Assembly: GCF_000369525.1 (NCBI RefSeq)
Contig: NZ_KB850076.1
Location: 1-64,000, forward strand
Direction: 5' to 3'
From: Acinetobacter higginsii
Lineage (GTDB): Bacteria > Pseudomonadota > Gammaproteobacteria > Pseudomonadales > Moraxellaceae
DNA: 64,000 nt
Under the pieces are notes generated by a model. The model made no database searches. It saw nothing but the letters and a program-made list of their open reading frames with translations, and was not told the DNA's origin. The translations under genes and the position numbers were made by a program. Of this stretch, positions 13,286 to 21,235 are shown one piece after another. The stretch's first letter is position 1. Every line of letters starts with the position of its first letter.

Positions 13286-13765
13286 ATGGCAGAAGAATTA
13301 GTTTTGCAACATGGTCATAAGGCCGAGCAATATCAAAGTATCCTTCCTCAGATTCAGGCAATTGTTGAAGATGAAAGCGATGTGATTGCCAATCTCGCCA
13401 ATATCTGCGCGGCGTTAAAACAGCAATTTGGCTGGTTTTGGATTGGCTTTTATTTGGTCAAAGAGAATGAGTTGGTGTTAGGCCCATTTCAAGGCCCAAT
13501 CGCCTGTACCCGTATTGGCAAAGGTCGCGGCGTATGTGGCGCTGCATGGCAACAGCAGCAAGTGATTGTGGTGCCAGATGTAGATCAGTTTCCAGGGCAT
13601 ATTGCCTGTAGTTCTGCCTCTCGCTCTGAGATCGTCTTGCCCATGATGAAAAATGGTCAGTGTGTTGGCGTATTGGATGTCGATAGTGATGAACTGAATC
13701 AATTTGATGAGGTCGATGCAGCATATTTGCAGCAGTTGATGACTATGATTGAAAAATTTATTTAA
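13286..13765 (+). CDS. msrC: free methionine-(R)-sulfoxide reductase (GAF domain)
   Basis: 159 residues, a single GAF domain of the YebR/fRMsr type. Typical motifs are FGWFWIGFYL, GPFQGPIACTRI, GRGVCGAAW and DVDQFPGHIAC with the catalytic Cys set. It reduces free L-methionine-R-sulfoxide using thioredoxin, so its place downstream of trxC makes functional sense. The final part LDVDSDELNQFDEVD closes the GAF fold. An intrinsic terminator follows. Confidence 0.94.
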   Translation: MAEELVLQHGHKAEQYQSILPQIQAIVEDESDVIANLANICAALKQQFGWFWIGFYLVKENELVLGPFQGPIACTRIGKGRGVCGAAWQQQQVIVVPDVDQFPGHIACSSASRSEIVLPMMKNGQCVGVLDVDSDELNQFDEVDAAYLQQLMTMIEKFI

Positions 13766-13777
13766 GTCTTTAGAAAA

Positions 13778-13808
13778 TAAAGCCCAAATTCGTTTGGGCT
13801 TTATTTTT
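13778..13808. terminator. bidirectional terminator between convergent genes
   Basis: AAAGCCCAAA, a TTCG loop, then TTTGGGCTTTATTTTT. A/T tracts lie on both sides, so it can serve the msrC gene on + and end transcription from the - strand gene that follows. Confidence 0.9.
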
Positions 13809-13817
13809 GTGTGCTGC

Positions 13818-14312
13818 TTAGAACATGCTGTTGGAGTTCTGACTTTTTTCAGGAATATTTTGTATCACATCCCAATGCTCTACAATTTTTCCATTTTCTA
13901 CACGGAATATGTCAATAATCGCTCGGCCTCGGTCGCTGTCATTCTCTGTAGAATGCACATGCAGAACGACTAAATCTCTTTCCGCAATTGCTTTCTTGAT
14001 GACATTTTTTGCCTGAGGGTTATTGCTAAATTTTTGGCTAAAGAAGTTTACAAATGGTGCCTTACCGTCAGGTACATTCGGATTATGTTGAATATATTGA
14101 TCCCCAATATAACGATCGGCATATTGTTTCACTTGGTGTTTTAAGAAAACACCTTCATAAAAATCGACCACGATTTTCTTGTTTTGTTCAGCTAAAGATG
14201 GGATCTGTTTGGAAGGGATCGAAGCCGAAGCATCAGCGGCGAGCACTTGAGCAGAATAAGTCGCGAGGTTGAGCGCAATAAAAAAATGAGAAAGCAGACG
14301 TATTTTTTTCAT
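13818..14312 (-). CDS. secreted SnoaL-like / NTF2-fold protein
   Basis: About 164 residues from MKKIRLLSHF; an ATG three codons upstream (14321) is also possible. An N-terminal signal peptide (hydrophobic core, end near SAQVLAADA) suggests export. The mature part matches the SnoaL-like family: IVVDFYEGVFLKHQVKQYAD, IQHNPNVPDGK, then DIFRVENGKIVEHWDV, the hallmark strand of NTF2-like polyketide-cyclase/isomerase folds. No enzymatic activity is assigned to most such proteins. It has a convergent neighbour and its own transcript. Confidence 0.85.
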   Translation of the reverse strand: MKKIRLLSHFFIALNLATYSAQVLAADASASIPSKQIPSLAEQNKKIVVDFYEGVFLKHQVKQYADRYIGDQYIQHNPNVPDGKAPFVNFFSQKFSNNPQAKNVIKKAIAERDLVVLHVHSTENDSDRGRAIIDIFRVENGKIVEHWDVIQNIPEKSQNSNSMF

Positions 14313-14388
14313 TTTTAGCATCAGAACACAAAAAGTGATCTTTGCATCCTGATGCTAATACTGTCACTAGAATAGTCTAGGTCAGTTA

Positions 14389-14883
14389 TTATTTTTTACG
14401 TTTTGGTAACCAAGCCCAAAGCATTTGGCATTGGATTGGTTGATTGCCTGCATCATCAATCACGGTCACTGGCACCAATAACTCGCCTTTATCATTATCC
14501 GCAATAAACTTTTGTTGATCTGCTGATAATGTTGCAGTTGCTGTTAAACCGCCTTGAGCAACTTTTAAATAGTCAACATGCAATGATTTGATCAACAAAA
14601 TCCGATCATCTGGTACATGTAAACCGGTTAAAAAGCCCGTTGCCGTTTCAGACAATAAAGCCATCGCAGCCGCATGAACGCCTTTAATATGATTTTGCAT
14701 ATTGCGTTGGTTTTCAATGCGAACAGTGACGTGGTCTTTATCCACTTCTAAATAGCGAATATTTGCTGTTCCAACCATCGGAACCACACGACCAAAAGCT
14801 TTGCTCCAGAGCGTGCTACGGATTCCTTTCGGAAATTTAGACGTGGTTTTAACCAGCTTATAAAGGCGGTTATCTTTTGCCAT
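14389..14883 (-). CDS. DUF4442 hotdog-fold thioesterase-like protein
   Basis: 164 residues. The central segment NHIKGVHAAAMALLSETATGFL is the hotdog helix with the Asn/His/Gly pattern of DUF4442 (YiiD C-terminal) proteins related to PaaI-type thioesterases. The protein is cytosolic. It lies 14 bases downstream of yajQ on the same strand, so the two are probably one operon. The physiological acyl substrate is unknown. Confidence 0.88.
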   Translation of the reverse strand: MAKDNRLYKLVKTTSKFPKGIRSTLWSKAFGRVVPMVGTANIRYLEVDKDHVTVRIENQRNMQNHIKGVHAAAMALLSETATGFLTGLHVPDDRILLIKSLHVDYLKVAQGGLTATATLSADQQKFIADNDKGELLVPVTVIDDAGNQPIQCQMLWAWLPKRKK

Positions 14884-14897
14884 AGTGAACCTATTGC

Positions 14898-15386
14898 TTA
14901 ATCTTTGAAATTATTAAATTGCAGCGGCAGACCAAATTGTTGTTCACGTAAAAAGTTCATGACTTGTTGCAAAGTATCGCGCTTTTTATCCGTGACACGG
15001 ATTTTGTCTCCTTGGATAGAAGATTGCGCTTTGATGCCACTTTCTTTAATGGCTTTATTAATTTTTTTTGCAGTATCTGAGTCAAGTCCATCTTTCAGCT
15101 TGATCACTTGCACCACATTTTTACCAGAAGCTGTGGCTTTTTGCGGATCTAAAGCTTGTACATCAATTTTACGTTTATAGAAGTGATTTTCGAGCATGGT
15201 ATAAACTTGCTCACATTGGAAATCGCTTTCAGTTGAGATTTTGATTTCTTTATTTTTCTCATTTAACTCAATTGAAACGTCTTGTCCACGAAAGTCAAAA
15301 CGTGTTGCGATCTCTTTTTCTGTATTTTGTACAGCGTGATTAACTTCAAATAACTCTAATTCAGAAACAATATCAAAAGAAGGCAT
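14898..15386 (-). CDS. yajQ: YajQ family nucleotide/cyclic-di-GMP-binding protein
   Basis: 162 residues from MPSFDIVSELE, the standard family start, with AAAGG 9 bases upstream. A longer in-frame extension to 15449 exists but would add 21 residues unlike any YajQ. The protein has two ferredoxin-like halves: TRFDFRGQDVSIEL, then IKESGIKAQSSIQGDKIRVT. Family members bind nucleotides, and some (Xanthomonas) bind cyclic-di-GMP and modulate transcription. Window context also holds a GGDEF-EAL protein, but no direct link is evident. Confidence 0.95.
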   Translation of the reverse strand: MPSFDIVSELELFEVNHAVQNTEKEIATRFDFRGQDVSIELNEKNKEIKISTESDFQCEQVYTMLENHFYKRKIDVQALDPQKATASGKNVVQVIKLKDGLDSDTAKKINKAIKESGIKAQSSIQGDKIRVTDKKRDTLQQVMNFLREQQFGLPLQFNNFKD

Positions 15387-15476
15387 GGTTAGACCTTTAC
15401 AAAGGGAAAGAATATTTGAGATGCTAAGGGGGTTTTCTTCATTTGCCAAGTGTTGTTTACATCAAAGGAGTGCACA

Positions 15477-15791
15477 ATGATCCGTAAACAAGAAATTACA
15501 ACATTTGAGTTCCCAGAAGGCGCTGTCATCTGGGATGTCCGAGATACCAAAGCGTATACAGAGGCTCATGTTAAAGGGGCGGTGAATCGTCCAATTACTG
15601 ATATCACTGCGGATAGTTTGACTCAAGTTGCAGCGGATCAGCCGATTTATATTTTATGTGGTGGCGGAAGTAAAGCTCCGCGTGCAGCAGAACTGTTAGA
15701 CGGTATGGATGGTTCTCGTGAATATGTTGTGTTAATGGGTGGCACACGCGCAGCGCGTGATGCAGGCTTGCCTTTAGAACAAGGCGCTTAA
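15477..15791 (+). CDS. single-domain rhodanese-like sulfurtransferase
   Basis: 104 residues from MIRKQEITTFEFPE, chosen because AAGGAG lies 7 bases upstream. A longer frame to 15450 lacks a ribosome site. The rhodanese pattern is clear: VIWDVRDTKAYTEAHVKGAVNRP, then the active-site loop ILCGGGSKAPRAAELL with the Cys, then a terminal substrate strand. Such proteins move sulfane sulfur or reduce persulfides. It is divergent from yajQ. Confidence 0.9.
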   Translation: MIRKQEITTFEFPEGAVIWDVRDTKAYTEAHVKGAVNRPITDITADSLTQVAADQPIYILCGGGSKAPRAAELLDGMDGSREYVVLMGGTRAARDAGLPLEQGA

Positions 15792-15803
15792 AGCACTCAA
15801 AAG

Positions 15804-15835
15804 ATTGGCCAAAATACAGCTGTATTTTGGCCAAT
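15804..15835. terminator. 32-bp perfect palindrome, likely bidirectional terminator
   Basis: ATTGGCCAAAATACAG is followed directly by its exact reverse complement. It lies between convergent rhodanese and mnmC genes. The stem is strong, but there is no clean U-run after it on either strand (only A/T-rich sequence), so termination is inferred from position. Confidence 0.55.
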
Positions 15836-15876
15836 TCAAAATTTTAGATGTCAGTTATTCTAAAATTAAAAGATAT

Positions 15877-17775
15877 TTAACCAGAATAATACGGTTTCTT
15901 TGCTTTAATCTTCTTTTGAAAACGCTGTGGATTGAGTTTATCCAATAATGATTGTGGAATTGGACAAAGTTCTCCGAGTACTAAAGCCGCTAATACTTCG
16001 CTACACAACGGCGCAAACAAGAATCCCTTTGAACCTAAACCTGCAAAAGTATAGATTTGCTGGTGATTTTGCATTTTTCCAACTAGAGGAAAGTAATCCA
16101 GACTTTGTGCACGCACAGATGCACGGCCTTGCCATGTTTCAGTGGATGGAAGCTGTTGCGCATATTCAGGGAAGACACTGTGGATAAGTTCGTAGTTATG
16201 CACATGATCTTCTGCTAAAACTTCAACATCGTCTCGATTGGGATAAAAAGATGCACCTAGAATCAATTGAGCGGCATCCAGTTGCATACAATAACCGCCA
16301 TAACTATAGGCTTGATCTAGAGCTAAAGCTTGTTCGCGATTCTCAACCCAGCTGACTTGTCCACGAATTGGTTTTAACACGGGGTAGTTTTCAAACAGCT
16401 CAGCACTTTGTTTGGCACAACACACAATCACATCATCGGCTGTTGTGATGAGCTGTTGATCTTGCCAAAGCTTTGTTTGGTTGTCTGCGCTATTTAAGCG
16501 AGAAATTTTTGCCTTTTCGATTTTGATATTCGGATGCTGCAGAATTTCATCACGCAGTTGCTGTGGAGAAACAGCACCAGCCTGATGTAGCGTCAAGCTT
16601 GGATAATCAGTTTCAGGTATTGCATCCTGCTGATCTTGAGTGGATAACACGCCCGAAGGATACTGTTCCGCTAAGCTGAGTAATTCATCCGCATTTTTTA
16701 AAGCCATTTGTTGGACTTGAATGGATCTAAATGCTTTGAATCTAGGATAAAAATTCAATGCATGTTGCCAGCTTAGGGTCATCAAATGTTCATGTGCTTG
16801 TTCAATTGGACACAGCTTGGGATTGAGTAGCGCAAGGGGATTGCCTGATGCCCCGGAGAGAGGCTCATTTTGCTCGTAGATCGTGACTTGATGACCACGT
16901 TGAGCAAATGCCCATGCTGTGCTTAAACCTGCGATTCCAGCGCCAATAATGGCGATCTGGCGTTGTATCGTTTTCAATGTAGCTTGTGAGCTTGTACGGT
17001 TTGGTTCTGAATCAGCCAGAGTGGATGTTTCGAATGACGTATCTAACCAAATAGCTTTTAACATTTCACGTTTATGACCAAAACCTCGTGGGCGGCTAAT
17101 GTGCACACCATGCTGTTTCAGTCCACGTTTCAGCACACCAGCAACACTAAAGGACGCAAAGGTCGTTCCAAACTCAGATAAACGTACCATGTGATTGAGT
17201 ACATTTTCCTGCCACATATCTGGATTGCATGATGGAGCAAAACCATCGAGAAACCATGCATTCACGGCTTGAGTCTTTGGGATACTTGGAAAAATATCCT
17301 GAGCATCACCCAACCATAAATCAATACTAAAACGTTCTTCAGGAAAACTTAAGCGGTGGCAGCCTGCGATAGGCAGGGGATATTGTTGAATCAGCTGTTC
17401 TGCAAGTGGCTTAAGTTCAGGCCAGACATTCAGTGCGCGGATTAGATCCGCTTTATTCAATGGGAATTTTTCAACACTGATGGCATGTAAGTGACTGTGA
17501 TTATCTGGACGAACCTGCTGCCAAAGTTGCCACAGGGTCAGAATGTTTAAGCCCGTACCAAAACCTGTTTCGCCAACACAAAAGTATTGAAAATCTTTTA
17601 GTTCTGATAGGCGTTCAGTTAGGTCATTACCATTTAAAAACACATGGCGTGTTTCAAGTAAACCGTTATCTTTGGAAAAGTAGACATCGCCAAATTGTTT
17701 AGAAATGGGAACTTCGATACCATCGACCAGTTCCCAGTCTAATTCGGCTGTTTGTAATTTTGCAGATTGAGACAT
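15877..17775 (-). CDS. mnmC: bifunctional tRNA 5-methylaminomethyl-2-thiouridine biosynthesis protein MnmC
   Basis: About 632 residues from MSQSAKLQTAEL. A GTG start eight codons upstream would overlap the previous stop codon and is less likely. The N-terminal methyltransferase domain (MnmC2) carries CVGETGFGTGLN and the catalytic segment NAWFLDGFAPSCNPDMW. The C-terminal FAD oxidoreductase (MnmC1) has the dinucleotide fold IAIIGAGIAGLS near residue 280 and ends with FAGLGSKGFLFAPL. It completes mnm5s2U at the wobble base of tRNAs for Lys, Glu and Gln: the FAD domain removes carboxymethyl and the SAM domain adds methyl. Confidence 0.96.
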   Translation of the reverse strand: MSQSAKLQTAELDWELVDGIEVPISKQFGDVYFSKDNGLLETRHVFLNGNDLTERLSELKDFQYFCVGETGFGTGLNILTLWQLWQQVRPDNHSHLHAISVEKFPLNKADLIRALNVWPELKPLAEQLIQQYPLPIAGCHRLSFPEERFSIDLWLGDAQDIFPSIPKTQAVNAWFLDGFAPSCNPDMWQENVLNHMVRLSEFGTTFASFSVAGVLKRGLKQHGVHISRPRGFGHKREMLKAIWLDTSFETSTLADSEPNRTSSQATLKTIQRQIAIIGAGIAGLSTAWAFAQRGHQVTIYEQNEPLSGASGNPLALLNPKLCPIEQAHEHLMTLSWQHALNFYPRFKAFRSIQVQQMALKNADELLSLAEQYPSGVLSTQDQQDAIPETDYPSLTLHQAGAVSPQQLRDEILQHPNIKIEKAKISRLNSADNQTKLWQDQQLITTADDVIVCCAKQSAELFENYPVLKPIRGQVSWVENREQALALDQAYSYGGYCMQLDAAQLILGASFYPNRDDVEVLAEDHVHNYELIHSVFPEYAQQLPSTETWQGRASVRAQSLDYFPLVGKMQNHQQIYTFAGLGSKGFLFAPLCSEVLAALVLGELCPIPQSLLDKLNPQRFQKKIKAKKPYYSG

Positions 17776-17792
17776 AAATAAAATGTTGGGAT

Positions 17793-18251
17793 TTACCACT
17801 GACGACGACGTTTAGTGTGAACATAACTGGCAATTAAGAAGCCGAGAATGACGCCCACAGCAATGGTCATTGCGCCATATAAAAACATTTGCGCACTGCG
17901 TTCACTTTGTAATACTTGAACTTGTACGGTCAGGTTGTCATTTTTTAACTGTAATTCTTGGTTCTGCGAAAGTGCTTCTAAATTGGCATGTTCCAGTTGT
18001 TTCAAGCGGCTGGCTTGATCTTGAATCATGGCTTTGACTTTTGCATCTTGCTGCTGTTTGGCTTTGGCAATTTGTTCAGCGGTCAAAGGTTTGGCTACTG
18101 CGGTGGTTGCATTGGTTGGCGCAGCAGTTGTGGCATTGGGTTGCACTGGAGTTGTGTTAGCTGCTGGAGCCGCAGGTGTTGCTGGCTCAACTGCCCATGC
18201 AGTAGAACTAAATAAACATAAAGCCAATACGCTTTTTAAGACAACTTGCAT
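17793..18251 (-). CDS. periplasmic coiled-coil protein with C-terminal membrane anchor
   Basis: 152 residues, not assigned to a named gene. It has a signal peptide (VLKSVLALCLFSSTAWA), an Ala/Thr/Pro-rich linker (residues 22-55), a coiled coil of about 60 residues (KQQQDAKVKAMIQDQASRLK onward) and one membrane helix near the C-terminus (LYGAMTIAVGVILGFLIASY) followed by a basic tail KRRRQW. The layout resembles the C-terminal half of TIGR04211 (SH3 and anchor) proteins without the SH3 domain. It sits between mnmC and a YciI gene, 3 bases after the latter, so it is probably in one operon. Confidence 0.75.
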   Translation of the reverse strand: MQVVLKSVLALCLFSSTAWAVEPATPAAPAANTTPVQPNATTAAPTNATTAVAKPLTAEQIAKAKQQQDAKVKAMIQDQASRLKQLEHANLEALSQNQELQLKNDNLTVQVQVLQSERSAQMFLYGAMTIAVGVILGFLIASYVHTKRRRQW

Positions 18252-18254
18252 GAT

Positions 18255-18557
18255 TTACCCTTTTGGAAAAGCTTTGTTGAAAGGTTTTACGTCAATATTT
18301 GAGTAAATCCCTTCTTTTAAAAATGGCTCTTCCTGAATCCAAGCATCTAAGGATTCACGACTATCAAACTCGACAATGATGGTACTGCCAAAAAAACCAG
18401 CTTGTGGATCATTTGGATCTTTCGGATGCGCACCTGCCGCAATTAAACGTCCTTCATCATCTAACTTTTGTAGACGTTCAATATGTTGTGGGCGGGTGGC
18501 TAAACGTTTTTCCAAAGTACCTTCGCGATCAGTACAAGTCAGCACAAAATATGGCAT
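18255..18557 (-). CDS. yciI: YciI family protein
   Basis: 100 residues with the family pattern: RPQHIERLQKLDDEGRLIAAGAHP, then GSTIIVEFDSRESLDAWIQEEPFLKEGIY. This is a dimeric alpha/beta barrel-like fold related to YCII enzymes, where a His (in RPQHI) and an Asp act in some members; its reaction in bacteria is not established. It follows the yciB gene on the same strand with a 24-base gap, the same pairing seen in enterobacteria. Confidence 0.92.
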   Translation of the reverse strand: MPYFVLTCTDREGTLEKRLATRPQHIERLQKLDDEGRLIAAGAHPKDPNDPQAGFFGSTIIVEFDSRESLDAWIQEEPFLKEGIYSNIDVKPFNKAFPKG

Positions 18558-18581
18558 GGCAGTAGCTCGATGATTTAAAAT

Positions 18582-19193
18582 CTATTCAGTGGTTTTAAAA
18601 TGCTTTCGTAAGAAAAAGAGTATAGCAGCTAGGTAACTGATAGAAACGATAATATCGCCAAAAGCAGTGAATTCGCCCCAATATTTTCCTTGCATATAGA
18701 CAAAACCAAAGAAGAAATGCAAAGCCGCAAGTAAAAAGAATTGACCACACCACGCCCAGTTCAACTTTAACCAACCTTTAGGGCTGAGCTCTAACAACGA
18801 GCCTAAAAGTTTTTGGATAATTGGCATACGTTCTTTATTGAATAGTGGCGTAACCAGAAAGCCTAATCCGATACCGATATTGATGATGATCGCCTTCATT
18901 TTAATATAGGTCACATCACTAAAGATCAGGGTGATTCCACCAAAAACGACCGACATGACGACAATAAACCACTGCATTTTTTCCAATTTAAATTTTTGGA
19001 AAAAGAACAAGCAGCCATAAACCACTAAGGTCGAAATGAGTAGCGCACATGTTGCAACAAGGATGTGATTTTGATCGAGATTTCCAGAGCTACCCACCAA
19101 CTGTAGCAAAGGATGATGACTATCTTTAGGATCAGTGGTTTTATAGAAATAAAAGAAGATAATAATTGGAAGATAGTCGAGCAACGCTTTCAT
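18582..19193 (-). CDS. yciB: inner membrane septation protein A family (YciB)
   Basis: 203 residues, with about five to six membrane helices. The start MKALLDYLPIIIFFYFYK is the family signature; later motifs LFNKERMPIIQKLLG and LNWAWCGQFFLLAALHFFFGF also fit. YciB/IspZ proteins are inner-membrane proteins linked to cell-envelope synthesis and septation. This one is slightly longer than the E. coli protein. Divergent from the PHP-domain gene. Confidence 0.93.
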   Translation of the reverse strand: MKALLDYLPIIIFFYFYKTTDPKDSHHPLLQLVGSSGNLDQNHILVATCALLISTLVVYGCLFFFQKFKLEKMQWFIVVMSVVFGGITLIFSDVTYIKMKAIIINIGIGLGFLVTPLFNKERMPIIQKLLGSLLELSPKGWLKLNWAWCGQFFLLAALHFFFGFVYMQGKYWGEFTAFGDIIVSISYLAAILFFLRKHFKTTE

Positions 19194-19238
19194 GTTACAG
19201 TACGATGATGAAATAGGTCAGATAGCATAATACAAACC

Positions 19239-20102
19239 ATGTTCGGTGTCGATTTACACACACATACACTCATTTCCGATGGTACCTTCTCTCCTGAGCA
19301 ACTGGTACAGGCTGCTGTTGATTTAAAAATACATACCTTAGCCGTTACAGATCATGACACTATGGATGGTTTGTTGCGTGCGCAAGACTATGCACAAGCA
19401 CATGATATTCACATCATTTCTGGGGTTGAAATTTCTAGTCAATGGTCTCGACCAAATACCAAGAAGAGTTATGGTGTACATATTGTTGCCCTGAATATGC
19501 AAGATGAAGCGCCGATCAAGGCGATGCTGGAGCAACAGAAAAAAGTCCGTGCCGAACGGGCAAAAGTGATTTGTCAGCTCTTAGAAAAATGTATCGATTT
19601 TGATATCTATCCTGATGTGATTGCCCAAGTGGATGGGGAAGCAGATCGTGTCACTCGAACCCATATTGCCAAAGCTTTAGTCGAAAAGAATATTGTCAGT
19701 CGCCCACAGCAGGCTTTTGACCGTTTTCTGAAAGAAGGTAAAAAAGCCTTTGTGAAATTTGAGGGAATGGGTTTAAAAGAAACCATTGATGTGATTCATG
19801 CCAGTCAGGGATTCGCCGTACTTGCACATCCGACACGATATGACCTGTCTGCCACCAATATCCGTTATTTGATTGAATTATTTGCCGAGTCGGGTGGCGA
19901 TGCAGTGGAACTACCACCAAGTATTGAACCTGCTTCGACACGTCAAATGGTCGATCGTATGATTCAACAGTTTGATTTAGCTGTTTCGATCGGCAGTGAT
20001 TTTCATGGCGAGAATATGCCGTGGATTAAATTGGGACAGACACCACGTCTTAAAGAGGGGCAGAAAGGGATTTGGGAAAGCTTTAAACCATCGGTGATAT
20101 GA
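19239..20102 (+). CDS. rnm: PHP-domain RNase AM / 3',5'-nucleoside bisphosphate phosphatase
   Basis: 287 residues. PHP metal-binding motifs are in order: DLHTHTLISDGTF, AVTDHDTMDGL, SGVEIS, RTHIAKALV, LAHPTRY and GSDFHGE. This is the YciV/TrpH family; the E. coli protein matures 5' ends of 5S, 16S and 23S rRNA and dephosphorylates 3',5'-bisphosphates. Its location between yciB and a tiny downstream ORF matches the yci neighbourhood. The last codon overlaps the ATG of the next ORF (ATGA). Confidence 0.94.
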   Translation: MFGVDLHTHTLISDGTFSPEQLVQAAVDLKIHTLAVTDHDTMDGLLRAQDYAQAHDIHIISGVEISSQWSRPNTKKSYGVHIVALNMQDEAPIKAMLEQQKKVRAERAKVICQLLEKCIDFDIYPDVIAQVDGEADRVTRTHIAKALVEKNIVSRPQQAFDRFLKEGKKAFVKFEGMGLKETIDVIHASQGFAVLAHPTRYDLSATNIRYLIELFAESGGDAVELPPSIEPASTRQMVDRMIQQFDLAVSIGSDFHGENMPWIKLGQTPRLKEGQKGIWESFKPSVI

Positions 20103-20194
20103 AAAAATTAGAACTTTGCCTTATCCTTGTTTTTTTCATGCTGCTTGCATGGGGTGCGCAATGGATGTTTCATGGTTTTGCAGGAATGTCATAA
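20099..20194 (+). CDS. putative 31-residue membrane mini-protein overlapping rnm
   Basis: A short ORF whose ATG overlaps the TGA stop of rnm (ATGA), typical of translational coupling. The product starts MKKLELCLILVFFMLLAWG and is one predicted membrane helix with a short tail (HGFAGMS). It is too short for standard gene callers. No family is recognised. Support comes from the coupling geometry and the coherent hydrophobic segment; there is no conservation evidence available here. Confidence 0.5.
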   Translation: MKKLELCLILVFFMLLAWGAQWMFHGFAGMS

Positions 20195-20238
20195 TCAATA
20201 TTGCAAGGTGAAAATTAGTCTGACGTACTAAAGTTTTA

Positions 20239-21132
20239 TTATTCACGCTGCTCAAAGTAATCGATTAAATAATCCAAAAAGCGTTGAACTTTAGGCGCGA
20301 TCAGCTCTCGATGAGGAAATACTGCATAAATTGCCGTTGTTTCAACAGGATAGTCAGGTAGAACTTGTACTAATCTTCCTGAAGCGAGATCTTCAGCCAC
20401 ATGCCAGATCGAATGATTGGAAATGCCAAGACCTGCTAAGGCCGCTTGCCGAACGCCTTCACCGGAGTTGGTTGCAAAATATCCCTCGACATGAACCTGT
20501 TCAACCTGACCTTCTGCATTGATCAAATGCCAGTGATCGGTCAGACCCTGACCATGCTGTTGCAAGATACAGCGATGTAATTTGAGCTCTTCCAAGCTAT
20601 GGGGCTGACCATATTTTTCCAGATAGCTAGGTGAAGCACAGAGTAAACGTTGATTGGTACTCAAGCGTTTGGCAACCAAGCTGGAACTTTTTAACTGGCC
20701 AATGCGAATGGCCAAGTCCATACCTTGCTGAATCAGGTCGATGTTTTGATCATTTAAATCTAAGTAAATCTTCAGCTCAGGATGTAAGTGGGAAAATGTG
20801 GCAATCACAGGCATTAACACCTGAGTACCAAAAGTGGCTGAGGTGCTAATTCGAAGTGTACCTGTGAGCGGCTGATCTTTAAGCCTTAATGATTCTTGCA
20901 AGTGAATAAAATCAGCAATCCAATGCCGACCATGTTCAAGTAAAGCACGGCCTTCCTCGGTTAAAGTCAGTTTCCGCGTGGTGCGATGAAACAAGCGCAA
21001 TTGTAGGTTTTGTTCTAAGCGCTGTAATTTTTGACTGGCAACTGACACCGAAATATTGGCGTCCTGAGCGGCTTTACTGATTGAGCCTAAGTCAGCCACT
21101 CGAATAAAAAACTGAAAATCTTCGGTATTCAT
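20239..21132 (-). CDS. LysR family transcriptional regulator
   Basis: 297 residues, full length for the family. The N-terminal winged HTH is FFIRVADLGSISKAAQDANISVS--SQKLQRLEQNLQLRLFHRTTRKLTLTEEG, and the C-terminal effector-binding domain contains RISTSATFGTQVLMP and RIGQLKSSSLVAKRL. The family normally regulates a divergent gene; here the divergent aldo/keto reductase gene begins about 100 bases away, so it is the probable target. The closest type is the DsdC/YafC-like group with a DUF-free, CrgA-like core, but the inducer is unknown. Confidence 0.93.
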   Translation of the reverse strand: MNTEDFQFFIRVADLGSISKAAQDANISVSVASQKLQRLEQNLQLRLFHRTTRKLTLTEEGRALLEHGRHWIADFIHLQESLRLKDQPLTGTLRISTSATFGTQVLMPVIATFSHLHPELKIYLDLNDQNIDLIQQGMDLAIRIGQLKSSSLVAKRLSTNQRLLCASPSYLEKYGQPHSLEELKLHRCILQQHGQGLTDHWHLINAEGQVEQVHVEGYFATNSGEGVRQAALAGLGISNHSIWHVAEDLASGRLVQVLPDYPVETTAIYAVFPHRELIAPKVQRFLDYLIDYFEQRE

Positions 21133-21235
21133 TATCAGTAAAATCAGAAAAGTATTTTTTGATTATCGTGGTTTTTCCAATAGATCCCTAGCGCTATTTT
21201 TGTACTGAAGCAATCACAGCTTGAAGAGACAGATC

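Noticed and set aside
13458..13724. Antisense ORFs of 70-90 codons within the fRMsr gene
   Set aside because: They are shadows of a strongly supported gene on the other strand with no independent ribosome site or family.
15387..15449. 21-codon N-terminal extension of YajQ
   Set aside because: The family starts at MPSFDIVSE and the only good ribosome site precedes that ATG.
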